Part shown: in pieces, positions 54,256 through 62,966 of the stretch
Layout: every line of letters begins with the position of its first letter
Position numbering within the stretch: the first letter of the stretch is position 1
Source of the DNA: Acidobacteriales bacterium 59-55
Lineage (GTDB): Bacteria; Acidobacteriota; Terriglobia; Terriglobales; Acidobacteriaceae
Length of the DNA: 64,000 nucleotides
Direction of reading: 5' to 3'
Assembly (NCBI GenBank): GCA_001897435.1
Contig: MKSV01000003.1
Coordinates: 587,250 to 651,249 of the forward strand
Notes under the pieces: generated by a model
What the model was told of the DNA's origin: nothing
What the model saw: the letters and a program-made list of their open reading frames with translations, nothing else
Databases searched by the model: none
Position numbers and translations under genes: made by a program

Positions 54256-55224
54256 ATGACCATGCAACGCACCTGCCTGCTTCTCGGCCTTTTCTCCATC
54301 GCTTCCGTTGTCGCTCCGCTCGTGGCGCAGCGGCCCTACACCGCCGCGGACAAGCAGCACGACCGCAGCCTCTTCGTCTCCGATGCGGCGGTGCCGCCGA
54401 CGCTGGCGCAGCGCATCGGGCACACCGATCCCAGCAAGTACCACCGCAGCCGTTCCCACAACAGCGCCGGGGACATGGCCTGCGAGCTGCTGGTTCCGCC
54501 CACCGCGATGGACGTTAACCTCAACTTCATGCACCGCTGCCAGATCATGCCCGGCGGCGGCGTCGGCCACCACTTCCATAACAACACCGAAGAGATGTTC
54601 ATCATCTTCGACGGCCAGGCCGAGTTCACCATCGACGGCCGCACCTCGGTGCTCAAGGGAACCGTGGGCGCGCCCGTCCGCATGGGCCACTCGCACGCCA
54701 TCTACAACCCATCCGACAAGCCGGTCGAGTTCATGAACATCAACGTCGGCGCGGTCAAGGGCCACTATGACGCCTTCAACCTGAACGATCCGCGCATCGG
54801 CGTGACGAAAGATCCCATTCCGGTCTTCATGACCATGCAGCTCGATCGCTCGACGCTGACTCCGATCGAGAACTACCACGGCGGCAAAGGCACCGTGCGC
54901 TACCGGCGCGCGCTCGACTCCGACGTCTTCCTCACCAACTGGGCCTATGTCGACCATCTGCTCATCCCGCCCGGAGCCTCCGACGGCCTGCACCGGCACA
55001 AGGGTGTCGAAGAGATCTACTATGTGCTCAACGGCGACGGCCAGGTCCAGGTCAACGACGAGACCGCTGAGATTCACAAGGGCGACGGCGTGCCCATCCG
55101 CTTCAATGAGGCGCACTCATTCACCAACAACGGAAAGGCCGATCTCGAACTGATGATCGTCGGCATCTCCGCCCAGAAGAACGTGCTCGATACCGAGCTG
55201 GGCGCGATTCCGAAGCGCCCTTAG
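54256..55224 (+). CDS. Secreted bicupin
   Basis: The 322-residue protein has a signal peptide (CLLLGLFSIASVVAPLVAQ) and two cupin domains. Cupin 1 has VGHHFHNNTEEMFIIFDG and later MGHSHAIYNP; cupin 2 has DGLHRHKGVEEIYYVLNG and FNEAHSFTN. Each carries a His2-Glu-His metal set. Bicupins include dioxygenases, oxalate decarboxylases and isomerases; the motifs here do not match oxalate decarboxylase well. GAGGGAACC precedes ATG 54256. It heads a plus-strand run with the amidohydrolase, ABM-like and permease genes. Confidence 0.88.
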   Translation: MTMQRTCLLLGLFSIASVVAPLVAQRPYTAADKQHDRSLFVSDAAVPPTLAQRIGHTDPSKYHRSRSHNSAGDMACELLVPPTAMDVNLNFMHRCQIMPGGGVGHHFHNNTEEMFIIFDGQAEFTIDGRTSVLKGTVGAPVRMGHSHAIYNPSDKPVEFMNINVGAVKGHYDAFNLNDPRIGVTKDPIPVFMTMQLDRSTLTPIENYHGGKGTVRYRRALDSDVFLTNWAYVDHLLIPPGASDGLHRHKGVEEIYYVLNGDGQVQVNDETAEIHKGDGVPIRFNEAHSFTNNGKADLELMIVGISAQKNVLDTELGAIPKRP

Positions 55225-55234
55225 CTCCCGGCAA

Positions 55235-55266
55235 CGCCTCTCCGGCGGATTGTCCCAGGAGAGGCG
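55235..55266 (+). terminator. Intercistronic hairpin between bicupin and amidohydrolase genes
   Basis: cgcctctcc (55235-55243) and ggagaggcg (55258-55266) form a perfect 9-bp stem with a 14-nt loop and no T-run. It may stabilise the upstream mRNA or partly terminate. Confidence 0.45.
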
Positions 55267-55303
55267 TATCGTCATTCAGCAAACAGATCAAGAGAGGGAC
55301 TTC

Positions 55304-56053
55304 ATGGCAAAAGCAAAGGTAATCGACACACATGCCCATCTGGGAGAGTGTTGCGTCTTCGGGTTGTTGAGCACGGAAGAAGATATGATGCGCCGCATGG
55401 ACGAGAACGGCGTGGACGCCACCATCGTTCAGCCCTATCCCGGCGCCAAGGAGGCGGCCAAGACGCACGACGCCATCGCCGAGCTGTGCGCCAAGCATCC
55501 CGGCCGCTTCTTCGGCCTGGCCAGCCTCAGCCCGCACGGCGATCACGACGCCTATCGCCGCGAGGCCGAGCGCTGCATCAAGGACCTGAACTTCGTCGGC
55601 ATCAAGCTGCACACCATCGGCCACGGCGTTAATCCGCTCTCGGACGACGGCGACTTCGTCTTCGCCACCGCCCACGATCTCGGCGTTCCCGCCATGGTCC
55701 ACACCGGCGCGGGCGTCCCCTTCGCACTGCCCGCGCTCTGCATCCCGGCGGCAAAGAAGTATCCCGGCCTCAATATCATCCTCGCTCATGCCGGGATGGC
55801 GGTCTTTACCGCCGAGGCCCAGGTCGCAGCCTCGGTCTGCGGCAATCTCTACCTCGAAACCTCCTGGTGCATCGGCGAGGACATCCGCTGGATGATCTCG
55901 ACCATCGGCCCGGATCGCGTCATGATGGGCGCCGACCTGCCCAGCAATGTTCCCGTCGAAGTCGCCAAGTATCGCTCGCTCGACCTCGCTCCAGAGGTCT
56001 ACGACCGGGTCATGGGCGGCACCGCGCTCGAAATCTTCAAACTCAAGTGGTGA
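55304..56053 (+). CDS. Amidohydrolase-family (metal TIM-barrel) hydrolase/decarboxylase
   Basis: The 249-residue cytosolic protein has the amidohydrolase-2 pattern: VIDTHAHLG (HxH), MVHTGAGVP, ILAHAGMAVF and MMGADLPSN (Asp). The family hydrolyses lactones (for example 4-sulfomuconolactone and sugar lactones) or decarboxylates aromatic acids. ATG 55304 has GAGAGGG upstream. It is 8 nt from the next gene, so translation is likely coupled. With an SDR close by, a lactonase step after sugar oxidation is a reasonable guess. Confidence 0.87.
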   Translation: MAKAKVIDTHAHLGECCVFGLLSTEEDMMRRMDENGVDATIVQPYPGAKEAAKTHDAIAELCAKHPGRFFGLASLSPHGDHDAYRREAERCIKDLNFVGIKLHTIGHGVNPLSDDGDFVFATAHDLGVPAMVHTGAGVPFALPALCIPAAKKYPGLNIILAHAGMAVFTAEAQVAASVCGNLYLETSWCIGEDIRWMISTIGPDRVMMGADLPSNVPVEVAKYRSLDLAPEVYDRVMGGTALEIFKLKW

Positions 56054-56061
56054 GGTGAACC

Positions 56062-56346
56062 ATGTTTGTGCTGCATGTTGAATTGAAGGTCAAGACGGGG
56101 CTGCAACAAGCTCTCGAAAATACCTACCGCGAAGTCTTTGTCCCTGCGATCTCGCCCCAGCCGGGATTCCAATCGGCCAACCTGCTCCGTCCCGTCGAGG
56201 ATGGAGCAGACTACCGCCTCACGCTTGTCTTCGACAACCAGTCGCTGCAACAGGCGTGGGTAGCGACCGACGTCCATCAGCAGGTGTGGCCGCAGGTCGA
56301 GAGCCAGTGCGTGGGGTTCTCCGCCATCGGCTACAACACGGTTTAA
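56062..56346 (+). CDS. ABM-like small protein (antibiotic-biosynthesis-monooxygenase fold)
   Basis: The 94-residue protein has a dimeric alpha/beta-barrel pattern (FVLHVELKVKTGLQQAL, TYREVFVPAISPQPGFQSAN, YRLTLVFDNQSLQQAWVATD). ABM-fold proteins act as cofactor-free monooxygenases, isomerases or haem-degraders; no deciding residue is visible. It begins 8 nt after the amidohydrolase stop with AGGTG upstream. A 219-bp gap without features other than short imperfect hairpins follows. Confidence 0.8.
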   Translation: MFVLHVELKVKTGLQQALENTYREVFVPAISPQPGFQSANLLRPVEDGADYRLTLVFDNQSLQQAWVATDVHQQVWPQVESQCVGFSAIGYNTV

Positions 56347-56565
56347 AGCCTGACGCAGGCTCACGTCATTTCAGGTCCGAGAGTGCCGTTTTTCTGAGGA
56401 AAAGCGGCCTCAGTGTCAGGGTGCCTGGAAACACGCAAGGCGAAATCGCTCTCGCCGCCGCATTTAAACCATCCAGCGAGATGCCCGCCGATTGCCCAGG
56501 AGAAATCGCCGCTCGCTTCTCGCCGCTGAACCAGTTACGATGTGAAGCCGAGTGCAAGGAGTCCT

Positions 56566-57894
56566 ATGGACCGCAGTGTTCCCCAGTATGTCGACCGTTC
56601 TGTTCCTGTCCCTCTTGGCAATCGCGTGCCGTGGTACAAGAGCACCTTCCCCACCTACGCCGGAATCTTCCTCTGGGTCGGCTTCTATCTGAAGCTTGCA
56701 GAACCGACCCTCACCTTCGCTTCGGTCAGCACCTGCCTCTGGGGGCTGCTGGTCGCCGGAATTCTCTGCTTTGCCCTCTACTACTACGTGCCCGCGATGC
56801 TGGGCATGAAGACGGGCCAGCCTCTCTATGTGGTTGGCACCTCCACCTTCGGAACCACGGGCGGCTATCTCATCCCCGGCCTGATGATGGGCTTCCTGCA
56901 GGTGGGCTGGGTCGCGGTCATCGGCGCGGTCGCCGCGGACTTCATCATGAAGGGCCTCGGCCAGACCTCGCGGACCTTGTTCAGCGTCATCGCTGTGGTC
57001 TGGATCTATAGCCTGGGATGGGTCGCCATCAAGGGCATCCATCACGTCGCCCGGGTCGCGAAGTTCCTCAACTGGGTTCCGCTCATCATGGTCATCATCG
57101 TCTTCTGGGCGAACCGCGGCGGCATCTCGCACTATCAGACCCCGCACTCCGATGAGATGACCGGCTTCCTCAACGTCCTCACCGTCGTCATCGGCTACTT
57201 CGCCACCGCCGGTGCAGCGGGCGCGGACTTCGGCATGAACAATGCCAACCGCAAGGACGTCGTCCTCGGCGGCGTCTTCGGCATCGTCGTCGGCGTGCTG
57301 ATCGCGGGCGGCCTCCCGATCCTTGCCGTGGCCGGCTATCTGGGCAACGGCGGCCAGGGCTACGACTACTCGGCAGCCATCGCCAGCATCGGCGCTCTCG
57401 CCCCGATCATGTTCTTCCTCTTCGCCGCGGCATCGCTGGTACCTAGTTGCTTCTCGTCCTTCATCGCGTCGAACAGCTTCAGCACCATGCTGCCGAAGGT
57501 TCCACGCACCGTCTCCACGCTGGCCGCGCTGACGCTCAGCGTCATCCTCGCCGTCACGGGCGTCGCCAGCAATCTGGTCGGCTTCTTCAGCATCGTGGGC
57601 GCATCGTTCGGCCCGATCTGCGGCGCGATGATGGCCGACTATCTGCTCGCGGGCAAACGCTGGTCCGGGCCGAGGGCGGGCATCAACTGGGCGGGCTGCA
57701 TCGCCTGGGCGGTCGGCTTCCTGGTCGGCATCCCGGAGCATCTCCCCGGAATCCCCGCATCCTGGGTGCATGCCGACAATCCCTCCGGCCTCTATTCCCT
57801 GATCGTCGGCTTTATCGTCTACATCGTGCTGGCCAAGGCTGGCTTGCGCTCGCCTGTCGTGAAAGGGCAGGAAGCTCTCTCCACCGCGGAGTAA
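56566..57894 (+). CDS. NCS1-type permease (cytosine/purine/hydantoin family)
   Basis: The 442-residue membrane protein has about 12 helices and family features: VPWYKSTFPTYAGIFLWVGF, GTSTFGTTGGYLIPG, and the helix-breaking ATAGAAGADFGMNNANRKDV. NCS1 carriers move nucleobases, hydantoins, allantoin, pyridoxine or thiamine with Na+ or H+. AAGGAG is 4 nt before ATG 56566. The cluster has no nucleobase-catabolic gene that I recognise, so the solute may be atypical. A terminator follows. Confidence 0.9.
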   Translation: MDRSVPQYVDRSVPVPLGNRVPWYKSTFPTYAGIFLWVGFYLKLAEPTLTFASVSTCLWGLLVAGILCFALYYYVPAMLGMKTGQPLYVVGTSTFGTTGGYLIPGLMMGFLQVGWVAVIGAVAADFIMKGLGQTSRTLFSVIAVVWIYSLGWVAIKGIHHVARVAKFLNWVPLIMVIIVFWANRGGISHYQTPHSDEMTGFLNVLTVVIGYFATAGAAGADFGMNNANRKDVVLGGVFGIVVGVLIAGGLPILAVAGYLGNGGQGYDYSAAIASIGALAPIMFFLFAAASLVPSCFSSFIASNSFSTMLPKVPRTVSTLAALTLSVILAVTGVASNLVGFFSIVGASFGPICGAMMADYLLAGKRWSGPRAGINWAGCIAWAVGFLVGIPEHLPGIPASWVHADNPSGLYSLIVGFIVYIVLAKAGLRSPVVKGQEALSTAE

Positions 57895-57941
57895 ACACCG
57901 GCGCTTTTTCCCGTCGCGCCATCAATCACCAGAATGAATCG

Positions 57942-57969
57942 CAGGCCGCCGTCTCTCCACGGCGGCCTG
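57942..57969 (+). terminator. Rho-independent terminator after the permease gene
   Basis: caggccgccgt (57942-57952) and acggcggcctg (57959-57969) form a perfect 11-bp stem with a 6-nt loop, followed by ttgtatttc. Confidence 0.75.
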
Positions 57970-58066
57970 TTGTATTTCATGAAACGTATTCTCTGGTGTA
58001 CCGTAGGTCATCCGTATTTTTCGAAGCCTATCCCTGCATGGGAGAACAGCAAAGGGAGAACTCCTC

Positions 58067-59722
58067 ATGGACCGTAGAAGATTCCTGCAGGCATCCTCGC
58101 TCGCCGGAGCGGCCTTCGCTTTTGGCTCTCGCCGCGCCTGGAGCGCGACCGCGGACGCACACGTCGAGATCATGCTCGACGAGAGCGTCGGCACCATCGC
58201 CCCCGAGATCTACGGCCAGTTCGCCGAGCACCTCGGCGGCGTCATCTACGACGGCATCTGGGTCGGCGAAGGTTCGAGCATCGCCAACATCCACGGCATC
58301 CGCAAGGACCTCGTCGATCGCCTCAAGCAGATCCACGTCCCCGTCGTGCGCTGGCCGGGCGGCTGCTTCGCCGACAGTTACGACTGGCGCGACGGCATCG
58401 GCCCCCGCAAGGACCGTCCTACCCGCACCAACTTCTGGGCTGACGATCCCGACGCTCGCCGTCTCAAGGGCAATGCCGTGCAACTCTACGAGAACAACGC
58501 CTTCGGCACGGACGAGTTCATCCGCTTCTGCCATCTCGCCGGAGCCGAGCCCTACCTGGCCAGCAATCTCCGCAGCCTCCCCGCCATCGAGTTCTCGCGC
58601 TGGGTCGAGTACTGCAACTCCCCCGCCGGCTCGACCACGCTCGCCAAACAGCGCGCCGCCAACGGATCGGCCGAGCCCTACAACGTCAAGTACTGGGGCG
58701 TCGGCAACGAGAGCTGGGGCTGCGGCGGCAACTTCGAGCCCGGCGAGTACGCCGAGGAGTTTCGCCGCTTCACCACCTGGGTTCCGAGCTACGGCGTTCC
58801 CCTGGAGTTTGTCGGCTCCGGCCCCAACAATAACGATCTGGACTGGACCAGCGGCTTCTTTGAAGCCCTCCGCAGCCGGCATTACATGCCCCGCGAGCTG
58901 CGCGGATGGAGCGTCCACTATTACACCTGGAACCTCAGCCTCGGCGAGACCAACGACTGGGTCGCGGGCAAGCGCGACGCCCTCGACTTCGACGAGACCG
59001 GATGGTACGAGCTCTTTCTGCAGGGGCTGGTCATGGAAGATATCGTGCAGGCGCAGTGGGGCCTGCTCGGCCAGTACGACCCCAGGCGGCAGATCAAGCT
59101 GGTCGTCGACGAGTACGGTGCATGGTACAAACCCGGCACCCAGCTCGACCCCACGCATCTGCTCGGCCAGCAGGTCACGCTGCGCGACGCTCTGCTCACC
59201 GCCATGACGCTCGACATCTTCAACCGCCACGCGGAGAAGGTGGGCATGGCCGCCAGCGCGCAACTGATCAACTGCCTCAACGCGCTCTTCTTCTCGCACG
59301 AGGACAAGTTCATCACCACGCCGGTCTTCCACGTCTTCGACATGTACGCCGCGCACCAGGGCGCGCAGTCGCTGCGCACCAACTTCTCGTCGCCGCAGGT
59401 CCACTACCAGCGCAAGGGCAAGCCCGCGACGCTGGCCGGGCTGCTCGGCTCGGCCTCGATGAACGGCAAGACCGTCACCCTCACCGCCACCAATCCCGAT
59501 CTCAAACAGCCGAAGCTCACCGAAATTGCGCTACGCGGCTCGGCGAAGATCGCCTCGGCCGAGGCATCGGTCCTCACCGACGCCGACATGCACGCACATA
59601 ATACCTTCGCGCAACCCAACGCCGTTCAAGTAAAGAAGCAGGCCGTCGAGGTGCAGGGAGACCGCCTCACCGTCACGCTCCCACCGGCCTCCGTCTCCAG
59701 CATCACCATCCACCTCGCCTGA
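58067..59722 (+). CDS. Tat-exported GH51 alpha-L-arabinofuranosidase
   Basis: The 551-residue enzyme removes terminal alpha-L-arabinofuranosyl residues. A Tat signal (RRRFLQASSLAGAAFAFG) precedes the barrel. GH51 hallmarks: EIYGQFAEHLGG, RWPGGCFADSYDW, acid/base E215 in GVGNESWGCGG, HYYTW, and nucleophile E349 in LVVDEYGAWY. The C-terminal beta-sandwich carries PATLAGLLGSASMNG. AGGGAG precedes ATG 58067. It is the first of three arabinan-use genes; most characterised GH51 enzymes are cytosolic, so export is notable. Confidence 0.95.
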   Translation: MDRRRFLQASSLAGAAFAFGSRRAWSATADAHVEIMLDESVGTIAPEIYGQFAEHLGGVIYDGIWVGEGSSIANIHGIRKDLVDRLKQIHVPVVRWPGGCFADSYDWRDGIGPRKDRPTRTNFWADDPDARRLKGNAVQLYENNAFGTDEFIRFCHLAGAEPYLASNLRSLPAIEFSRWVEYCNSPAGSTTLAKQRAANGSAEPYNVKYWGVGNESWGCGGNFEPGEYAEEFRRFTTWVPSYGVPLEFVGSGPNNNDLDWTSGFFEALRSRHYMPRELRGWSVHYYTWNLSLGETNDWVAGKRDALDFDETGWYELFLQGLVMEDIVQAQWGLLGQYDPRRQIKLVVDEYGAWYKPGTQLDPTHLLGQQVTLRDALLTAMTLDIFNRHAEKVGMAASAQLINCLNALFFSHEDKFITTPVFHVFDMYAAHQGAQSLRTNFSSPQVHYQRKGKPATLAGLLGSASMNGKTVTLTATNPDLKQPKLTEIALRGSAKIASAEASVLTDADMHAHNTFAQPNAVQVKKQAVEVQGDRLTVTLPPASVSSITIHLA

Positions 59723-59777
59723 GCTATTGAGAGACGCCAACTGGTTGAGTTTTTAGACGGCGATATATGGGGGGTGC

Positions 59778-59803
59778 CCCATGTCCGGATTCTCGGACAT
59801 GGG
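59778..59803 (+). terminator. Terminator-like hairpin after the arabinofuranosidase gene
   Basis: cccatgtccg (59778-59787) and cggacatggg (59794-59803) form a perfect 10-bp stem with loop gattct, followed by ctttt. This element also looks like a dispersed repeat. Confidence 0.6.
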
Positions 59804-59842
59804 CTTTTCCCGATTGCTTCATTGGAAAAGCAGACAGCGGCA

Positions 59843-59998
59843 CAATACAGGAGTCTCTCCGCTGCGGCCCTTGCGGGCCTTCGGTCGAGATGACGTGATT
59901 GGTAATCGGTATGGAGCAAAAAACTACGTCATTTCGGCCCCCGCAAATACACGTCATCTCGACCGAAGCGAAGCGTAGTGGAGAGACCCCTGTATTTG
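59843..59998. repeat. Large imperfect inverted repeat, dispersed-element type
   Basis: The left arm (59843-59896) and right arm (59950-59998) are inverted copies: cacgtcatctcgaccgaag matches 19 of 19 near the centre and ggagagac(t/c)cctgtatt near the ends, with a 5-nt-longer middle in the left arm containing its own ggccc/gggcc hairpin. It carries no gene. Similar intergenic repeats occur in many acidobacterial genomes. Confidence 0.6.
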
Positions 59999-60246
59999 CC
60001 TTTCCTGAAGCCGGCAAGGAACCTGCCAGTCCGATGACCGGAGCCCCGAGGCACCGATTGACATTCTGCTCTCTGAAAAGTTATGTTTCTGCTTATAGTC
60101 AAGGAAACGTTTTCTTCACCGTCTTTCTCTTTTGAAGCTGGTTTTACCCTCTGCAATTCCATCTAGAATTTCAGAGACTGCTTTCTCACGCGCAATGCCC
60201 GCTCGGCATCGCGCAACCGCAACCTGCGAACCGGGACAAATAGAAC

Positions 60247-61845
60247 ATGGCAATCGTTGCTGGAGTAGATTTTGGCACCCTGAGCGTGCGCGTCACGCTT
60301 CTCGACAGCGAGCGCGGCCCGCTCGGAACCGCGGTGGCAGAGTATCCGCTGCATCGCAGGCGCGACGACCCCGACTACGCTACCCAGTCCCACGACGACC
60401 ACATGCGCGGCCTGGTCAAGGCCATGCGCGATGTGCTGGCGAAGTGCAACGTCCCCGGCGACGCCGTCGAGGCCATCGCGCTCGACACCACCGGCTCCAG
60501 CGTCATCCCCGTCGACAAGAATCTTCAGCCGCTCGACGAGTACTACCTCTGGTGCGATCACCGCGCCAAGCGCGAGGCCGAGGAGATCACCGAAGCCTGC
60601 CATCGCGACGGCATCGAGGCCATCGAGTGGTGCGGCGGCGTCTACTCGCACGAGTGGGGCTTCGCCAAGCTGCTGCACTGGCTGCGCCACAATCCCGACA
60701 AGCGCGACGACTTCGCCAGCGCCTTCGAGCACTGCGACATGGTTGCCGCCACCCTCGCCGGCATCACCGATCCGCGCCAGGCCAAACGCAGCGTCTGCGC
60801 CATGGGCCACAAGTGGCTCTGGAATCCCAAATGGGGCGGCTTCCCGCCGCAGGCCTTCCTCTCGAAGATCGATCCCCTGCTGGACGGCGTCGTCGACAAG
60901 CTCGCGGGCGAGTACCTCACCTCGGACCATCTCGCCGGGCGCCTCTCCGAACACTGGGCCGGGCAGCTTGGCCTCCGCCGCGGCATCCCCATCCCGGTCG
61001 GAGCCTTCGACGCGCACTGGGACGCGATCGGCGCGGGCTGCCGGACCGGCGATGTGGTCAACGTCATCGGCACTTCCACCTGCATCATTGCGATGCAGCC
61101 CGAGATCCGCCTCATCCCCGGCGTCTGCGGCGTCGTTCCCGGCAGCGTCCATCCGGCGTATGCAGGGGTGGAGGCGGGCCTCTCCGCCACCGGCGACATC
61201 TTCGACGCCATCGCCCGCCGCGCCGGAACCACGGTCAAATCGCTGGCCGAGGGCATCGAGAACAATCGCCCCGGACAGACCGGCCTTCTCCGCCTCACCT
61301 GGGACAACGGCGACCGCACTGTGCTGGTCAACGCCGACCTGGCCGGCATCACCATTGGCTGGAACCTGCTCACCACGGCGCAGGATGAACTCTTCGCCGC
61401 CATCGAAGGCACCGCCTTCCACACCCGCATCATCCTCGAACGCATGGCCGAATACGGCGTCCCGGTCGAGCGTGTCGTCAACGCGGGCGGCATCCCGCAG
61501 CACAACGCCACCCTCAACCAGGTCTACGCCAACGTCCTCAACAAGCCGGTCGTCGTTCCCGACGGCATCCCCACCAGCCTCGGCTCCGGCATCTTCGCCA
61601 TGCTCGCGGCGGGAATCTTCAAAACCGTTGAAGAGGCGCAGGACAAGCTCTGCCTCAGGTACAAGACCTACAATCCCGCCCCTGCCGCCGCAACGGTTTA
61701 CGACCAGCTCTATCGCCACTACCGCGCCCACTACTTCAACTTCGGCGCGGGCGATCCGCAGTCGGTCACCATGAAAGAGACGTTCCTTGAGCTACGGGAG
61801 ATCGCGCACCAGAGTCACGCGGCAAAAGAGATCAGCGCCAATTAG
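60247..61845 (+). CDS. araB: Ribulokinase
   Basis: The 532-residue FGGY kinase phosphorylates L-ribulose. Signatures: IVAGVDFGTLSVRVTLLD (phosphate loop), LDTTGSSVIPVD, YLWCDHRAKREAEEI, GVYSHEWGFAKLLHWLRHN and the C-terminal NAGGIPQHNATLNQVYANVL, all AraB-specific within FGGY. The length fits. Neither araA nor araD is in the window, so they are elsewhere or replaced. The arabinanase gene follows 16 nt later, showing co-transcription. Confidence 0.95.
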   Translation: MAIVAGVDFGTLSVRVTLLDSERGPLGTAVAEYPLHRRRDDPDYATQSHDDHMRGLVKAMRDVLAKCNVPGDAVEAIALDTTGSSVIPVDKNLQPLDEYYLWCDHRAKREAEEITEACHRDGIEAIEWCGGVYSHEWGFAKLLHWLRHNPDKRDDFASAFEHCDMVAATLAGITDPRQAKRSVCAMGHKWLWNPKWGGFPPQAFLSKIDPLLDGVVDKLAGEYLTSDHLAGRLSEHWAGQLGLRRGIPIPVGAFDAHWDAIGAGCRTGDVVNVIGTSTCIIAMQPEIRLIPGVCGVVPGSVHPAYAGVEAGLSATGDIFDAIARRAGTTVKSLAEGIENNRPGQTGLLRLTWDNGDRTVLVNADLAGITIGWNLLTTAQDELFAAIEGTAFHTRIILERMAEYGVPVERVVNAGGIPQHNATLNQVYANVLNKPVVVPDGIPTSLGSGIFAMLAAGIFKTVEEAQDKLCLRYKTYNPAPAAATVYDQLYRHYRAHYFNFGAGDPQSVTMKETFLELREIAHQSHAAKEISAN

Positions 61846-61861
61846 GAAGGGAGAGCCGTAG

Positions 61862-62917
61862 ATGACAAAGATAATGTCCAGATGGCCGCACCTGATCGTT
61901 GCAGGAGTGTTGTTCGCAGTCTCTCTCGCGGCACCCTTCGCGGCTCACGCGCAAAAGGCCCTTACTCTCAGCGGAGACTTCCCCGGCACCCACGATCCCT
62001 CCATCGCCAAGGAGGGCAACACCTGGTACGTCTTCGCCACCGGCAAGGCTCCCGGCGGCGGCCAGTTCGAGGTGCGCTGCTCCACCGACCTGCACCAGTG
62101 GAAGGCGTGCGGGCAGGTCTTCAGCGCCATCCCCGAATGGATTCAGAAGCGCAGTCCCGGCACCAAAGACCTCTGGGCTCCCGATATCTCCTTCGTCAAC
62201 GGCGAATACCGGCTCTACTACGCCTACTCGCTCTTCGGCAAAAACACCTCGGGCATCGCGCTGGCCACCAACAAGACGCTCGACTTCGCCAGCCCCAACT
62301 ATCGCTGGGTCGATCACGGCCTTGTGCTCGAATCGAAGACCGGCGACAACTTCAACGCCATCGATCCCAACTTCGTCCGCGACCAGAAAGGCCACGACTG
62401 GCTCGCCTTCGGCAGCTTCTGGGACGGCATCAAGATGCGCCGCCTCAACGACAAGACGGGCAAGCTCTCGACCTCGGACACCAGGCTCTACTCGCTCGCC
62501 CGCCGCGCCAGGCCGGCGAACCCCGAGCCCGCGCCGCCGGGCCTGCCGGCCAACTGGGAGGCAGTCGAAGCGCCCTTCATCGTCCGCCACGACGGCTACT
62601 TCTATCTCTTCACCTCGTGGGACCTCTGCTGCCGCGGCACCAAAAGCACCTACAAGACCATGGTGGGCCGCTCGAAATCAGTCACCGGACCTTACATGGA
62701 CGAGACCGGAAAGCCGCTCACCCAGGGCGGCGGCACCGAGTTGCTCACCGCTAACGCCCGCTGGCTCGGCCCCGGTGGCGAGAGCGTCCTGATGAATCCC
62801 AAGGGCGACGACCTGATCGTCTTCCACGCCTACGACGCCAAGACCGGCAAGCCCTCGATGCAACTCTCCACCATCGACTGGACAGGCGGTTGGCCCCACG
62901 CCCGACTCGGCCAATAG
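61862..62917 (+). CDS. Secreted GH43 endo-1,5-alpha-L-arabinanase
   Basis: The 351-residue enzyme has a signal peptide (VAGVLFAVSLAAPFAAHA) and a five-bladed propeller: general base D45 in THDPSIAK, WAPDISF, pKa-modulating D169 in NAIDPNF, and catalytic acid E236 in EAPFIVRHDG. SWDLCCRGTKSTYK is typical of arabinan endo-1,5-alpha-L-arabinosidases. GGAAGGGAG lies before ATG 61862. It degrades arabinan backbone to oligomers that the arabinofuranosidase would finish. Confidence 0.94.
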   Translation: MTKIMSRWPHLIVAGVLFAVSLAAPFAAHAQKALTLSGDFPGTHDPSIAKEGNTWYVFATGKAPGGGQFEVRCSTDLHQWKACGQVFSAIPEWIQKRSPGTKDLWAPDISFVNGEYRLYYAYSLFGKNTSGIALATNKTLDFASPNYRWVDHGLVLESKTGDNFNAIDPNFVRDQKGHDWLAFGSFWDGIKMRRLNDKTGKLSTSDTRLYSLARRARPANPEPAPPGLPANWEAVEAPFIVRHDGYFYLFTSWDLCCRGTKSTYKTMVGRSKSVTGPYMDETGKPLTQGGGTELLTANARWLGPGGESVLMNPKGDDLIVFHAYDAKTGKPSMQLSTIDWTGGWPHARLGQ

Positions 62918-62966
62918 CGTCTGCATGGGTAGTGTCTCAGTTTGGGCACGCGGAATCCCCCTAACG

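Larger units (their letters stand above)
59723..60246. other. Gene-free region of 524 bp containing a terminator and a dispersed inverted repeat
   Basis: No gene is convincing here. It contains the hairpin at 59778-59803 and the large inverted repeat at 59843-59998, listed separately. The last 180 bp would hold the araB promoter. Confidence 0.6.

Noticed and set aside
57447..59207. A 586-codon plus-strand frame across the permease terminator and the arabinofuranosidase
   Set aside because: It overlaps two strongly supported genes in another frame and is Ser/Pro/Ala-rich low-complexity sequence.
59626..60162. Several short frames of 65-97 codons around the inverted repeat
   Set aside because: They are translations of the dispersed repeat, lack ribosome sites and start or end inside the hairpin arms.
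60163..61731. A 522-codon minus-strand frame
   Set aside because: Antisense to araB, Gly/Val/Asp-rich with no family pattern.
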